Shown: positions 9,763 to 21,262, counted from the first letter of the stretch. The stretch is DNA of 64,000 nucleotides from Tanypteryx hageni (GCA_028673005.1 CM054117.1:124001-188000); one strand, 5' to 3'. Notes: a model not told the origin generated them from the sequence alone. Program-made: numbers and translations.

Positions 9763-10140
9763 ACTTTCTCCATATCTGTAATATTTCTAAAAATTCCAAA
9801 TAGGTTACAAAATAATAAATATTTTAAGAAACTGCTAGAAAATTTTAGACTTTACAAAGAACAGAAATAAACTCAAACCACAACATTCCAATATTGGATA
9901 TAGCCACAAAGCTCCAACTATTAAGAAAAGAAAAAGGAGCGTTACTAAGACCTAACTAAACATCAATTGTTAACAATAGTTGTCGGTAGGTGGTATGGTG
10001 GTGGAAGCTAAAAATATAAGATATCTCTTAAGTAATGCATTATATGGGAAAATGTTTCAAACAAAGTTTGCAGAAAATTAAATTTCCTACAACTTTTATT
10101 CCAATACATTTTTACATTTATCAAATATTAAAGTTAATGT
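9763..10140 (-). mobile_element. Family X element, truncated reverse copy
   Basis: Reverse complement of the right ~380 bp of the copies at 7433 and 38368, beginning with ACTTTCTCCATATCTGTAAT. It is truncated at the other side near 10140. Confidence 0.75.
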
Positions 10141-10737
10141 CTTTATTGTGCCAATAATCCTGACTCTCCGGCATATCAAAAATCCCCATGTACACAAGTA
10201 CACCTATATAGACAGTTATTTCATCAGCCACGACATCTACCCCGTTTTCATCAAACTTTCCTGTGCAATTCTGATGATTTTGTACATATTACATACCAAA
10301 CGAGAAAAAAAAGATGTCCTCAGGAGTACAGATTACAAACTCCACATGTCGGTCAGGAGATTTGTCTGGAAGCAATGAAATTTTGTTCGTGTCATTTAAG
10401 CCATCATCACCGGGCTCTATCTTCACCTCCCTCCATCGAACCCAGATAACAACTGCTGTTTCCAAATGTATTAGTATTTAATCAAATGGCTAAATGTTCC
10501 ACTCCTAGTGGTTCCCTAAACTCCCTCAAAGGGTCACTGAAGCCGTACTCTCACTGCACCTTCTGGAGGATATCTCGAAGAACTAAACCAATGAAGGAGC
10601 TCTGAGGAGTCCCCTTAAGCTGATTTCCACTGCTTCTGAGTATGTTTTTTTTGTTGTAGTACTTTCACCACAAAAATGCAAAACCATATGAAAACCTGTA
10701 CTTTAAACGCTCTAATTTTTTTAAATACCGTATATAC

Positions 10738-11747
10738 TCCTGTATAGTTCGAGTTTTTAAGACCAAATTTTTGTGCAAAAAATTGGGGTCGAACTATACA
10801 CAAGTAATACTTTTGAGAGTTTAAAATCTTGGATCTAAAAAATTATCTTTTTAAAAATATCATAATAAAAATCAAGATATTTTTAGGTCACCCACCTCGC
10901 TGACTTAACTTCTATGATACAGCTCCAAAACTTCCTATTTACCTTTAATTTTATCGATTTTCATTTGAACTATGTTGTTTTTTTCATTTTTTTTCTTTTT
11001 CGAATACTTGTATACCTGTCCTGTATTATCTCAAAATTCTGATTTGATAGCGACCCAGTAGTATTTTTCATTTTTTTTATACGTTCTGTGGTGGGTTATA
11101 GTGCATTTTAACCAAAATTCGTAATGTAACCATTATATTGACCTTTTGTCGTCGTAATGTTGTTACATGAATACTAAAGCCTGTCTCGTATTCACCGATT
11201 GTTTTCTTGATTTCTATGCATATCTTTCTTGTGTCTTATAACAACAGATGATTTGGAATGGATTATATTAAAATGAGTTTATTTCATCTTGTTCAACTAT
11301 CATTCATAACCTTTATTAAAGGTTTTACGAGTATTATGCGTCTATTAATTTTCGTTATATAAGCTTAATTTTCGTCTATTTGCTAGAAATTCTGCCACCA
11401 TTCGTATGTCACATCTCGTAGTTAAAAAGTAATAAATATTTTTCTTCTCAAGATCGTGCAATAGGTTTATGATGTTTACAGTTTATTATTAGTATAGTAT
11501 TATTATGATACTAAAAGCTGTTGAAATCCAAGATCGTTCTATATATCTCGATTGTGAGCTTCGAGATATCGAAACGAAAAATGTTGATCCTGACGGAAAT
11601 CTAGGGTAAAAGAGTAAGTAGAAAGCTAGGGTCAAATTATACACGAGATATATGAAAAAATCTCATTTTTTCGCCGAGAAATCGGAGGTCGAACTATACA
11701 CAGAATCAAATTATACACGGAGTCAAACTATACACGAGTATATACGG
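10738..11747 (+). mobile_element. MITE family A, copy 1 (TA target duplication)
   Basis: Inverted ends CCGTATATACTC.TGTATAGTT flanked by TA on both sides (10736-10737 and 11748-11749); length 1010 bp. Several extra GTATAGTT/AACTATAC repeats lie just inside the ends. No transposase is encoded. TA duplication and size suggest a non-autonomous member of the Tc1/mariner superfamily. This copy is the uninterrupted reference for the second copy split by the Tigger element. Confidence 0.85.
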
Positions 11748-11981
11748 TAATCATGGCTGGAAATGACACTAGACGTGGCCCTTCCTAAATACCTTGGTGA
11801 GCCAAAATGCTTTTTTCCCGAAATGTCTTATAATGAATGGGGATATGTCTTATACCCCAGTGCATCTTATATGCCGAAAGATACGATAAATATCCTATTT
11901 TCAATGGAATTAAACACTTGTAGGACAGGTCTCAGTCAGGACAGCTTGGGTTGTTTGAAGATGCAACTTTGGTCCCACCTG

Positions 11982-12381
11982 TGGTGGGTTATAGTGCATT
12001 TTAACCAAAATTTGTAATGTAACCATTATACTGACCTTTTGTCGTCGTAATGTTGTTGATGTTGTTGATTTCTATGCATATCTTTCTTGCGTCTTATAAC
12101 AACAGATGAGTTGGAATGATATCAATGTATAAAGTCACAAAGCTGAAGAATTAAAATGAGTTTATTTCATCTTGTTCAACTATCATTCATATCTTTTATT
12201 AAAGGTTTTACGAGTATTATGCGTCTATTAATTTTCGTTATATAAGCTTAATTTTCATCTATTTGCTAGAAATTCTGCCACCATTCGTATGTCACCTCTC
12301 GTAGTTAAAAAGTAATAAATATTTTTCTTCTCAATGAAGATCGTGCAATAGGTTTACGATGTTTACAGTTTATTATTAGTA
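11982..12381 (+). mobile_element. MITE family A, copy 2, left part
   Basis: Diverged duplicate of about 11091-11491 of copy 1, lacking the left end. It stops exactly at TATTATTAGTA, where the Tigger-type element begins. Its right part resumes at 35591. Confidence 0.88.
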
Positions 12382-12404
12382 CACTACTCCACCGATATCC
12401 GCGA
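12382..12404 (+). repeat. Tigger terminal inverted repeat, left
   Basis: CACTACTCCACCGATATCCGCGA; pairs with 35568-35590. Followed by further GCGGATAC-type subterminal repeats to about 12455. Confidence 0.85.
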
Positions 12405-14336
12405 GGGATACGTTCTGCAAAAACGTCGCGGATACCGAATTCTTGGATACTGGGCCTTATGTTTAAATTATAAGTTTTAACATTTGATTTCAAACAATAT
12501 TAAAGTGTATGCCATCGCTTTTTGATATAGACGTAATTTTGCTGGATCAGCAACAACGTTTTTTTCTTTAATTAAGTCAAATTTTAGTGTTAATAACAAA
12601 ATTGTTGAACCATTCGACGCGAATTCAAAAATCAATGGCAGGAAAATAAATATCCATTCTTTTAAGAGTCGTTTTCTGCAAGTCCCATATTCATATTGCA
12701 ATTTTAAATGACTTTAAAATGCAAATGATAAATGTGCTGCACCACATTTGTTATAACTGTGCATACACACAGGAAGAAAGACGGAATTATCTTTACTGTA
12801 TGAATTTGAAGAATATTTCATCAATTACATTCGTTCCGGTTTGTCTCAAGTAAGGTTGGGGTTCCTCATACAGTAATTAAAGAAGAATAATTTGAAATAG
12901 ATGACAATATTATTTAAAAATAAGGCGCTACATCATTTCACCAAAATTGAAAATGAATAAGAATAAAAAAAGAATTCCTTAACCCCTCAAGCCCAGAGGA
13001 GATTTATTAAATCCCACCAGTACGACCGGATGAGGTTTTTAAATTTTCACGATTGCGTTGCAAAAACGTTCGAAAATATTAAAATGATCATAACTTTAGA
13101 AGTTTTCTCTTGATTTTTCTGAATTTTTTTGTGGATTTATGAAAGACGTGAAATTTGTAAATATCTATTTTGCCTAAAATGTTTTACATACAAAGATTGT
13201 TGGAGTAGAAGAGAATGTAAACCAATCGCTAATTTTCCAGCGTGCATTTGCGCTTTATATATAATATTCAGCACCGGAAAATCTATAGAAGATATTGATG
13301 TGCAATCTTAATAAAAAAATAGCTTAAATTAGTAACTATTTCATTCTGCAAGTCTACCCATCTAAACCAATTAGGTGAAAAGTTTTACGCATCTCAACTT
13401 TTTCATGTCTTGACTGGAAATTTTTAAGTAAATGTAGTATTATTGATTTATTAAAAGATGATTTATTTATAATATAAACGTTTTAGTTATATAGTCATCA
13501 TTCTTAGTCATTACAGAAGTCACATAGACGAAATGGTTGCATTTCGTTCATTGGAAAGGGAGATATGACGTTGTATAAAACACAGAAAACTTTAGCTTGT
13601 AGGTCCTTCCCAAATATTTTCAGAAAATTTACAGATGCGTAATTGGATTCAGCAAGAAATGCCTTATAGCTTAGTAAATACTTTTAGTAATCTATTGTGT
13701 AAATATATGGAAGAGCTTTTCATGATTTTTGCTGGCGTGTCCTCTTCTTGCCTACTTGCTTCATCGCTGCTTTGGCCCTGCTAGCACAACAGCGAAGCAC
13801 TTATGTGAAGAGGAAAACAGACCTCGTCTTCTTTCAAGTGTCAAAGAAAAAGAACCCAATTTTGTGGATTCCCTTTCCTCAAGTATTTATGGGTCAACTT
13901 TAGAAACCAAAAATCCATAGGTCTGTGGTAAAAACTAAAATTCTATCACAAAACTAAATGTATATTATATGTAAAAAAAATACTTACAAATAGATATACT
14001 CAATTCCCTGCAATTTTCGTCGAGATTAAAATAAAATTCTAAAGGCCTTGAAAATTATATGACAGATATTATCCTTCTCACAAAATGCCTCTCTTTGAGG
14101 CAAGGCACTAAATTATTGGAAGAATGTCAGCCTTGGATTTTGAAATCAGCTGTTTTGACGTTGACGCTCTCCTATGAAGCAATGAACAAAGGATCGCGTG
14201 GTAATGGAAGGGAATGTTTACAGAAATGTTTTTACTCAACCTAATTCCATTCTTCATCAATTGCATTGTAAACATTTGTAATAAGCTGTGCATAGACAGA
14301 CATAAGATTTGAAGCTTTCCCGGCGAATCATCATGG

Positions 14337-14448
14337 TGAATTTTTCTCGGGTTTCCAACCGGGTTGTCTCGGAGATTTCTTCCGACGTTTCGGCGACTAG
14401 CTCTGTCGCCATCTTCAGGGATCCTGAGTGCCAGGGAGATTTCTGTGG
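14337..14448 (-). repeat. Inverted terminal repeat of the short Penelope derivative, left arm
   Basis: Near-perfect reverse complement of 14723-14834, with the hammerhead-like core in the element-sense orientation. Confidence 0.9.
14384..14418 (-). ncRNA. Hammerhead-ribozyme-like motif, left arm of short Penelope derivative
   Basis: Minus strand: CTGAAGA, helix II GGCGAC/GTCGCC around loop AGAGCTA, GAAA, CGTC; TCC before the core can pair with GGA after it. The helix II sequence differs from the larger element while its pairing is conserved. Confidence 0.75.
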
Positions 14449-14510
14449 AGGTTTATATACCTGCCGGGGGATGACAGCAGGTCGGTGATTGGCTGTTGTA
14501 TGAAGAAGTA

Positions 14511-14711
14511 CTATTGGCTGGCTCTCGTTGGTGATTGGTTGTTGCATTGTGTGGTCCTATTGGCTGAGCGCTCGTTGGCTAATTGGGCTATCATAGGGTC
14601 CCACGCCTTGCTGAGAAGGAATCCATTGTCTCGGTTGATGTTATTGCGGTTCAGGCGGATTTCGATGGCTTCCTTCACTACGCGGTCCCAATAGCCATTA
14701 GCTCTCGAAAT
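14511..14711 (-). pseudogene. C-terminal stub of a Penelope-like ORF
   Basis: Reads RVVKEAIEIRLNRNNINRDN then GFLLSKAWDPM, matching the terminal REAIEI...NFNRDDGLRIS segment of the intact PLE protein. RT and GIY-YIG domains are absent. Confidence 0.8.
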
Positions 14712-14722
14712 CCTTTTGGTGT

Positions 14723-14834
14723 CCACAGAAATCTCCCTGGCACTCAGGATCCCTGAAGATGGCGACAGAGCTAGTCGCCGAAACGTCGGAAGAAATCTCC
14801 GAGACAACCCGGTTGGAAACCCGAGAAAAATTCA
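14723..14834 (+). repeat. Inverted terminal repeat of the short Penelope derivative, right arm
   Basis: Partner of 14337-14448, with a plus-strand hammerhead-like core. Confidence 0.9.
14753..14787 (+). ncRNA. Hammerhead-ribozyme-like motif, right arm of short Penelope derivative
   Basis: Same core as the left arm on the plus strand. Confidence 0.72.
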
Positions 14835-15305
14835 TCAGACATAAGATGTTTTCCTTTCTTTCTTTACATACCGACAAAGGCCTTTGTCGCATGACATAAG
14901 CCAAATATCTCCAGCAGGAAAAAAGACAAGAAAAAACGTGCTCTCCTTTGAAATGATACACAGTTCCTACATTGCATTTCAAACACCAAGGAAAGGTTCC
15001 TTGCTACATTAAAAAGCAACTTTTATACGGAGAAACACCATCATATCATAGCAAAATTGAAAATTCTATCGCAAAATTCAACATTGATTATATATTTTTT
15101 AAAAGTGAAAAAAAATACAGGACAAACATAGATAGGAAGTACAAAGCTTCCTCTTTCAAAATATATATAGGTTATTTAGATTTAAAGAAGTCTCTAGCGT
15201 CAAAAGATAAAATAAATTAGGGCTGCCGCAGGACATAATAGTACGCCTGATGGCCGATTAGACAGTTTTTGCAGGAGGTAATAGTACGCCTGACGGCGTT
15301 GAGGG

Positions 15306-15990
15306 ATTATTCATAAACAGAGAAAGTAAACAAAATTATTATGCACAAATAAAAATAAAACTGATAAAAAGTCAAATTTAGACCTCAATAATTTTTTTAA
15401 ATACCCAAAATATAATGTTTCACGGTATAAGTCCAGGGTTTATACAAAATTTAGTGGAAAAGAAATGATTAGCACATATAAGTCAGAAACAATAAATTTG
15501 GCACATGAGCAAGACCACCACAAGGTGCAAACATTCCACTTCTCCGGCACAAAAGTGAGGCCATTACAACACAATCAAACCATCATGAAATCACAGTTCG
15601 GAAATAGCAGGACACCACAAATGGGTTTCTTTTTTCCTTTGAGTCTCTCACTAATTAAGTTTCTAGCTTTTCCCTAATATAATTACAACTTCCCATTTGA
15701 ATTCCTTTAACCCGACTGCCCTAGGTTTTCACTCGTCCTCTCTTCACTCGCTGACTTCTCTCTGTTATTTGCAATTGTATTCAGAGGAAGCACTGCAAAG
15801 CATTACAATTTGCATACTTAAATAAATGATTTAGCGATTTAAAAATATATTAATAATAACTATAGAAAAATATGAAAAAAACAAGATTAAATTAATGTTA
15901 ACATACTATTTAACTTTAATCAGAGTTGGATATTTTGTGAAGATTAATAGGCTTGCTTGGTTCAGAGTCCATAGGATGTACTCCCGTTGA
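15306..15990. other. Tigger non-coding 3' region
   Basis: AT-rich sequence between the piggyBac-like insertion and the C-terminus of the Tigger transposase. No ORF or repeat recognised. Confidence 0.5.
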
Positions 15991-15999
15991 TGTACTATG

Positions 16000-17098
16000 T
16001 CATTTAAAAATCTCTAATATCGTAGGCTGCCTTGCAAAACGCTCCTTCCCTCGGTAGATCTCTTTGTATGGAGCAAGCAGTGATTCAAGCCGCATTTTAA
16101 ATGTAAAGCTCCTTTCACAGTTAGGGTTCATATCCATTGCTTCTTGAGCTGCTTGATCTACAAGTTTGAAAAGATTAGAAAGCTTCTTCAAATTAATTGT
16201 TTTTACAGGTTTTTCATCAATATCTTCTTTTTCTTCTTCCACCAACTGGTTTCTAGAACACAACTCCTCCACAGTCAACTCTGCATTATGGGCCTCTACT
16301 ACCTCTGCTACATCACTTTCCTGCATGTCTTGAAATCGCTCCCCTTCAATGCTTCAACCAAGGCCTATATTTCATCCACTAAGAAATGTGAATCTTTTCT
16401 GCATGTAAGAATACCTGCAAAGTCACGAATACATTCAGGCCACAGTTTTTTCCAAGCTGCATTAATTGTCATTTCCTTCACATCATCCCATGCCCCCTTG
16501 ATATTTTGGATGGCATCCATGATGTTATATCTATGCCAAAACTCCCGAACTGTTGGTTGATTGTGTCCATGAACAACTTCCAGCATTGCCGTCAGTGAGC
16601 GCCAAAGGTAATAATGCTTGAATGTGGATATGACACCCTGATCCATTGGCTGGATTAAGGATGTTGTATTTGGTGGCAAGAAACATCCTAACATTCTCAA
16701 GAAGATTTTTAATACCTGGGGAGTGACTTTTGGCATTGTCAAGTATAAGCAATACCTTGAATTCAATGTTTTGTTCATGACAATAACTTTTAACTTCCGG
16801 GCAAAAATAATTCGTAAACCATTCTTCAAATATAGCACCAGTCATCCTTTCTTCATTCTTATTTGCTTTCCAGTGTACAGGTAGTGTGCTCTTGTTTAAA
16901 TATTTTAAAGCACGAGGTTTGTCTGAGAGATAAATCAAAAGAGGCTTGCATTTAAAATCATCTTCAGCATTTCCACAAAAAAGTAGAGTAAGTCTATCTT
17001 TGGCAGCCTTGTATCCAGAAGATGTTTTCTCTTCCTTAGATATGAATGTTCGCCTCGGCATATGTTTCCACAGGAGACTCGTTTCATCTGCATTAGAA
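16000..17098 (-). pseudogene. Tigger/pogo transposase, catalytic and C-terminal part
   Basis: Continues the N-terminal part at 20243-20728. Reads NADETSLLWKHMPRRTF (first catalytic D), SGYKAAKDRLTLLFCGNA, LLIYLSDKPRALK, VLLILDNAKSHSP (second catalytic D), then after a frame change PPNTTSLIQPMDQGVISTF (third acidic residue region), LWPECIRDFAG, further shifts, and a C-terminal tail with CERSFTFKMRLESLLAPYKE ending in a stop at 16000. It is a DDE transposase of the type seen in Tigger/jerky-derived proteins. At least two frameshifts make it non-functional even without the RTE insertion that separates it from its N-terminus. Confidence 0.88.
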
Positions 17099-20000
17099 TC
17101 TCTCCAACCGAACCTGGTGGTTGGTCCCTTTGCATTTCCAGCTGTGCTCCCAATGTGGGTCTATGTCATTTATAACTTTTCTCTGGTCAACTTCTTTAGC
17201 CCCTTTGCACAAAGAGGCATCAACCCCTCCCTAAAAGTGGGGACGCTTGTTGCTAGGGAGGGTTTCAAGCAAATCAAGGCTGGCTATGGGTATTTGCTGC
17301 GGCATATATCCCGGAGGTAAAATAGTCCCCCAATCGGATCTCCGGGCGGGGACTGCCCTGAGGAAAACATTTGTCGAAAGTAAATTACGAATAGGGACTT
17401 GGAACGTAAGAACTATGAGAAAGGCAGGAAAGCTAGAGAACTTGAAAGAAGAAATGAGAAGAAATAGAGTTGACATTATAGGGCTAAGCGAAACTAGATG
17501 GGAGGGAGAAGGACAGTTCAACTCGGAAGAATTCACAGTAGTTTATTCTGGAGGAAATAGTGGGGAAAGGGGAGTAGCTCTGGTACTTAGGAAAGATATG
17601 ATGAAAAGCGTGACAAAGATAATAGCAACGAACGATAGACTGATGGCAATAAAGCTAAAAGCAGTCCCAGTGGACATGCTGATAATCCAGGTATATATGC
17701 CAACGTCAGCTCATGACGATGAAGAAATAGATGAGATCTATGAGCAAATTAATGAAATTTACGAAGAAGACGGAAGAGGAAAGGTAAACTGCATAATAAT
17801 GGGAGATTGGAACAGCATAGTCGGAGAAGGACAGGAAGAAAAGGTTGTCGGGCAATACGGACTTGGGAAGAGAAATAGAGGAGGGGAGAAACTCGTAGAA
17901 TTCTGCATCAATAATGACCTTGTAGTGACTAATACATGGTTCAAAAACCATAAACGAAGGTTATACACATGGAAAAGCCCAGGAGATAGAATGAGATGCC
18001 AAATAGATTACATCCTTGTAAAACAAAGATTCAGGAACAGCATAAAGAATGCCAAGGCATTGCAAGGAGCAGACATTGATTCAGATCACAGCCTTCTAAT
18101 ACTTGACGTGAATACAAAGCTCAAACAAATAAGAAAAACGAGAAGAGAAAGACAGACCTGGGACCTAGAAAAACTGAAAGAAAGGCAGGATGTAGTCAGC
18201 ATGAAGTTGGAAGATAACCTAAGAAAGTTGGAAAACAAACCGAAGACCGTCGATATAGAATGGAATGAAATTAAAACCAGTATCAAGGATACCTTGGATA
18301 AAGAGATTGGAAAACTAGAGAAGAAAATCAGAAAACCATGGATCACCAAGGAAATGCTGGAGAAAATGGATGAGAGACGAAAATGGAAAAACGTAAACAG
18401 TGAAGAAGGTAGAGCCAACTATAGGCGTATAAACAATGAGTTGAGAAGGGTAACAGATAAAGCTAGAGAAAATTGGATAAAAGGAAAATGTGATGAAATA
18501 GAAAAAATGGAGAAGTTAGGACGGTACGATATGATGTACGCTAGTGCACTGGAATTAGAGGATAAGAAGTCTAATGGAATTTGTGGTAAAGGAATTATGA
18601 ATACGGATGGGAAGATAGTCTCAGAAACAAAGGATGTAGCACAGGTATGGGAAGAATACATTAAGGAATTATACAGCAAACAGGCAGGAGCGGCAAAAAT
18701 AGAACTGGAAAATGAGGAAAACATTGAAGAAGACAACTTAGGACCAAGTATTATGGAGAGCGAAGTAGAAAAGGCGATAGTGGAACTAAAGAAGGGGAAA
18801 GCCATGGGCAGCGATGGAATACCGGCTGAGATACTTAAAGTCATAGGATCAGAAGGACTAAAAGCGATCACGAAATTAATTAATAAGATTTACGACACGG
18901 GAGAGTGGCCTCAGGATTTCCTAGAAGTAACAATGATCCCTCTAAAGAAGAAGCCAAAGGCAATGCAGTGTAAAGATTACAGAACGATAAGCCTTCTGTC
19001 ACACACATCGAAGATCATCACGAGGATTCTTAATAAAAGGCTGGAGAAAAAGGCAGAAGAAATAATAGGGGAAGATCAATTCGGTTTCAGAAAAGGACGA
19101 GGGACTAGAGATGCTATAGGAGTAGTTAGAATCATATCAGAAAGGGCATTAGAATACAGTCAAGATATCTGCGCATGTTTCGTAGACTGGCAGAAGGCCT
19201 TTGATAGAGTAAATTGGGTAAAGTTGATGAAGATATTAAAGGATATAGGTGTAGACTGGAAAGACAGGAGACTGATTAGGAATCTATATGAGAATCAAGT
19301 TGTAAAGGTCAGGTTTGATAATGTGGACACCTGCGGAATAAATATCGGTAGAGGAGTAAGACAAGGCTGCTGCCTATCGCCAACCCTATTCAATATATAT
19401 GGAGAAAGTCTAATGCAAGAAGCTTTAGAAGGCACAGGGGATTTCAAAATAGGAGGAAGGATTATAAGAACAGTAAAATACGCAGATGATCAAGTACTTC
19501 TAGCAAGAAAGGAAGAGGAGCTACAAAAAATGATAAATAGACTAGTGATAACAGGTAGAAAATACGGTATGGAAATAAATACAGAAAAATCCAAGGTCAT
19601 TCGAATATCGGGTAAAGAAGAGAATCTGAACATAACTATTGGGGGAAAGCCATTAGAACAAGTTTCAGAATATAAATACCTTGGAAGTATCATAACACGA
19701 GAGGCAAAATGTACGGATGAGATCAAAACTAGAATAGGAAAAGCAAAAGCGGCTTTCAGGAGAAAGAAACAACTACTTACAGGGAATATAAGGGAAGATA
19801 TCCGCAAGAAGTTGATAAAATGCTACGTATGGAGTATAGCATTGTATGGGGCAGAAACATGGACGCTAAGGAAAAATGACATCAAATACTTGGAAAGCTT
19901 TGAAATGTGGACTTGGAGGAGAATGCTGAAGATAAAATGGACAGATAGGATGAAAAACGATGAAGTGCTACGAAGAATAGGAGAGAAGCGAATGATTATA

Positions 20001-20262
20001 CAGACTATCAGAAAGAGGAAGGCTAACTGGGTTGGACATTATCTGAGGAGAGAGAGTATGATTAAAGACGTGTTAGAAGGAAAACTAGATGGGAAAAGGG
20101 AAAGAGGTAGGAAAAGGTTTCAGCTGATAGACGATTTGAAAGGGAAAGAGAGTTATCAAGAAATAAAGAGGACAGCGGAAAATAGGAATATATGGAGAAC
20201 CAGGTTTAACCAAGAATAATCACGGACCTGTCTACGGACAGACTACCTATGATGATGATGAT
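17099..20262 (+). mobile_element. RTE-clade non-LTR retrotransposon inserted in the Tigger transposase
   Basis: Interrupts the transposase between its DNA-binding N-terminus and the NADET motif. It contains one long ORF, a GC-rich 5' leader with an imperfect hairpin (CGGATCTCCG followed by GGGCGGGGACTGCCC) and a short 3' UTR ending in GATGATGATGAT, the kind of simple-repeat tail typical of RTE elements. The 5' boundary is placed where Tigger coding homology stops; about eight target codons seem to be lost and no clear TSD was found. Confidence 0.85.
17247..20219 (+). CDS. RTE endonuclease/reverse transcriptase polyprotein
   Basis: A 990-residue uninterrupted ORF. The N-terminal AP-endonuclease domain shows LRIGTWNVRTM (near residue 47), GLSETRWEG, IIMGDWNSIVG and DSDHSLL. 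The reverse transcriptase follows with MGSDGIPAEILKV, DQFGFRKGRGTRDAIG, FVDWQKAFDRVNW, GVRQGCCLSPTLFNIY and the catalytic YADD in VKYADDQVLLA. The C-terminal region has the WTWRRMLKIKW and KRKANWVGHYLRR blocks common in arthropod RTE copies often mis-annotated as craniofacial development protein 2. The first ATG is arbitrary; the conserved part starts near residue 45. It is adenine-rich on the coding strand. Intact catalytic residues and lack of stops suggest recent activity. Confidence 0.93.
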   Translation: MLLGRVSSKSRLAMGICCGIYPGGKIVPQSDLRAGTALRKTFVESKLRIGTWNVRTMRKAGKLENLKEEMRRNRVDIIGLSETRWEGEGQFNSEEFTVVYSGGNSGERGVALVLRKDMMKSVTKIIATNDRLMAIKLKAVPVDMLIIQVYMPTSAHDDEEIDEIYEQINEIYEEDGRGKVNCIIMGDWNSIVGEGQEEKVVGQYGLGKRNRGGEKLVEFCINNDLVVTNTWFKNHKRRLYTWKSPGDRMRCQIDYILVKQRFRNSIKNAKALQGADIDSDHSLLILDVNTKLKQIRKTRRERQTWDLEKLKERQDVVSMKLEDNLRKLENKPKTVDIEWNEIKTSIKDTLDKEIGKLEKKIRKPWITKEMLEKMDERRKWKNVNSEEGRANYRRINNELRRVTDKARENWIKGKCDEIEKMEKLGRYDMMYASALELEDKKSNGICGKGIMNTDGKIVSETKDVAQVWEEYIKELYSKQAGAAKIELENEENIEEDNLGPSIMESEVEKAIVELKKGKAMGSDGIPAEILKVIGSEGLKAITKLINKIYDTGEWPQDFLEVTMIPLKKKPKAMQCKDYRTISLLSHTSKIITRILNKRLEKKAEEIIGEDQFGFRKGRGTRDAIGVVRIISERALEYSQDICACFVDWQKAFDRVNWVKLMKILKDIGVDWKDRRLIRNLYENQVVKVRFDNVDTCGINIGRGVRQGCCLSPTLFNIYGESLMQEALEGTGDFKIGGRIIRTVKYADDQVLLARKEEELQKMINRLVITGRKYGMEINTEKSKVIRISGKEENLNITIGGKPLEQVSEYKYLGSIITREAKCTDEIKTRIGKAKAAFRRKKQLLTGNIREDIRKKLIKCYVWSIALYGAETWTLRKNDIKYLESFEMWTWRRMLKIKWTDRMKNDEVLRRIGEKRMIIQTIRKRKANWVGHYLRRESMIKDVLEGKLDGKRERGRKRFQLIDDLKGKESYQEIKRTAENRNIWRTRFNQE

Positions 20263-20728
20263 ATCCCTCTGTCATTGCTTTAAAGTCATTTTGGAACTGT
20301 GCAGCAGCAACGTGATCAGCATTAGCGGCTCCACCTTTGAATGCAATATTATTAAGGTTGTGGCATTCTTTAAATCTGTTAAACCATCCATGGCTTGCAC
20401 TAAATTCCTCCACATCGGGTGATTCTTTTTCCTGCATTAGATGGTCGTATATCTTTTTGGCCTTTGCTCTGATGAATATTGAGTCCATTCCGATACGCTT
20501 TTGGTTATTGTCCCCAATCCATTCCATCAGCAATTGTTCGACTCTTTCCACCATTGGATTTCTGGTTTTTCTTACCTTTTTAGCAGACAATGGTGTCAAA
20601 TTCTTGATAGATGTTCTTATAGATTCTTTACATGCTCTTATGTTGCGTATGGTTGATTCATTAATTCTATAGATACACCCAATGGAAGAAGCTCCTTCAC
20701 CACTCTCAATCCGTTTGATGACATCCAT
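20243..20728 (-). pseudogene. Tigger/pogo transposase, N-terminal DNA-binding part
   Basis: Starts MDVIKRIESGEGASSIGCIY with NESTIRNIRACKESIR, a pogo/CENP-B type helix-turn-helix, followed by VERVEQLLMEWIGDNNQKRI and EFSASHGWFNRFKECHNL, the second (HTH_Tnp_Tc5) domain. It ends at FQNDFKAMTEG where the RTE tail abuts. Residues that normally precede MDVIKRIE may lie upstream but are not clearly readable. Confidence 0.88.
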
Positions 20729-20759
20729 TTTGGTTTCAAGATTAAGGACTTTCTTGTTT

Positions 20760-21258
20760 CTCTACTTTAGATTACTTTTTGCTGGAGAAATATTATAATT
20801 CGGGGAAGACATTTAGAGACATGAACTAGCATAAAAGTTACAATAAAAATATAGAAATATTCAACCTGTGTTAGTACGCTAGCAGTGTTACAACACGTTG
20901 CGAGGAAAGTACAGCATGTCGAACGCGTCACTTACTGCATAGAGAATGGATATTTCCTATTACGATACATTTAAAAAAGGATATTCATGACAATAAACAT
21001 TCAATTGTCGAAAAGGGTAATTGAGTAGCGGACAATTATTATCTATGTACTGGAATTATCAACTCAATGTAACAAAGCTTAATTAAATAAACCAGTATAT
21101 ATTTGTTAACAATGTATGACCTTCGTAAAGGACATTTAGAGGGCCGTATTCACTCAGTTTGGAATTGCATAAAACTTTCCCTCATTTCCCATTATAAACA
21201 GCATTTAGTTATATTTTAGTTCATACTTCCCTCTCACTTTCTATAAATGCAATTCAAA
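20760..21258. other. Tigger non-coding 5' region
   Basis: AT-rich sequence between the transposase start and the piggyBac insertion at the TTAA of 21259. The remainder of this 5' region resumes at about 34960 and runs to the right TIR. Confidence 0.5.
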
Positions 21259-21262
21259 TTAA

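Larger units (their letters stand above)
14309..14835 (-). mobile_element. Short Penelope-like derivative with inverted pLTRs
   Basis: 527 bp, flanked by an exact 12 bp duplication CAGACATAAGAT (14297-14308 and 14836-14847). Inverted arms of 112 bp (14337-14448 and 14723-14834) leave a short unpaired tail at 14309-14336, the same design as the intact element at 437-2504. The interior retains only the C-terminal end of the coding region. Almost the whole ORF was lost by deletion, yet both arms and ribozyme motifs are kept, as in a trans-mobilised derivative. Confidence 0.9.
12983..15305. mobile_element. Non-autonomous element family Y, piggyBac-like ends
   Basis: Left end TTAA followed by CCCCTCAAGCCCAGAGG, right end GACGGCGTTGAGGG followed by ATTA (a one-base departure from TTAA). 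The inverted ends CCC(C)TCAA and the TTAA suggest piggyBac. No transposase can be read; a cysteine-containing stretch on the minus strand near 14925-14982 is too short to judge. A related diverged copy lies at about 48340-49894 and shares segments (13290-13600 with 48440-48710; 15150-15305 with 49715-49894). It contains a nested Penelope derivative. Confidence 0.6.

Noticed and set aside
17706..18871. Minus-strand open frames of 80-150 codons overlapping the RTE ORF
   Set aside because: Antisense shadows of the adenine-rich RTE coding strand, rich in Ser/Phe as expected from such shadows.
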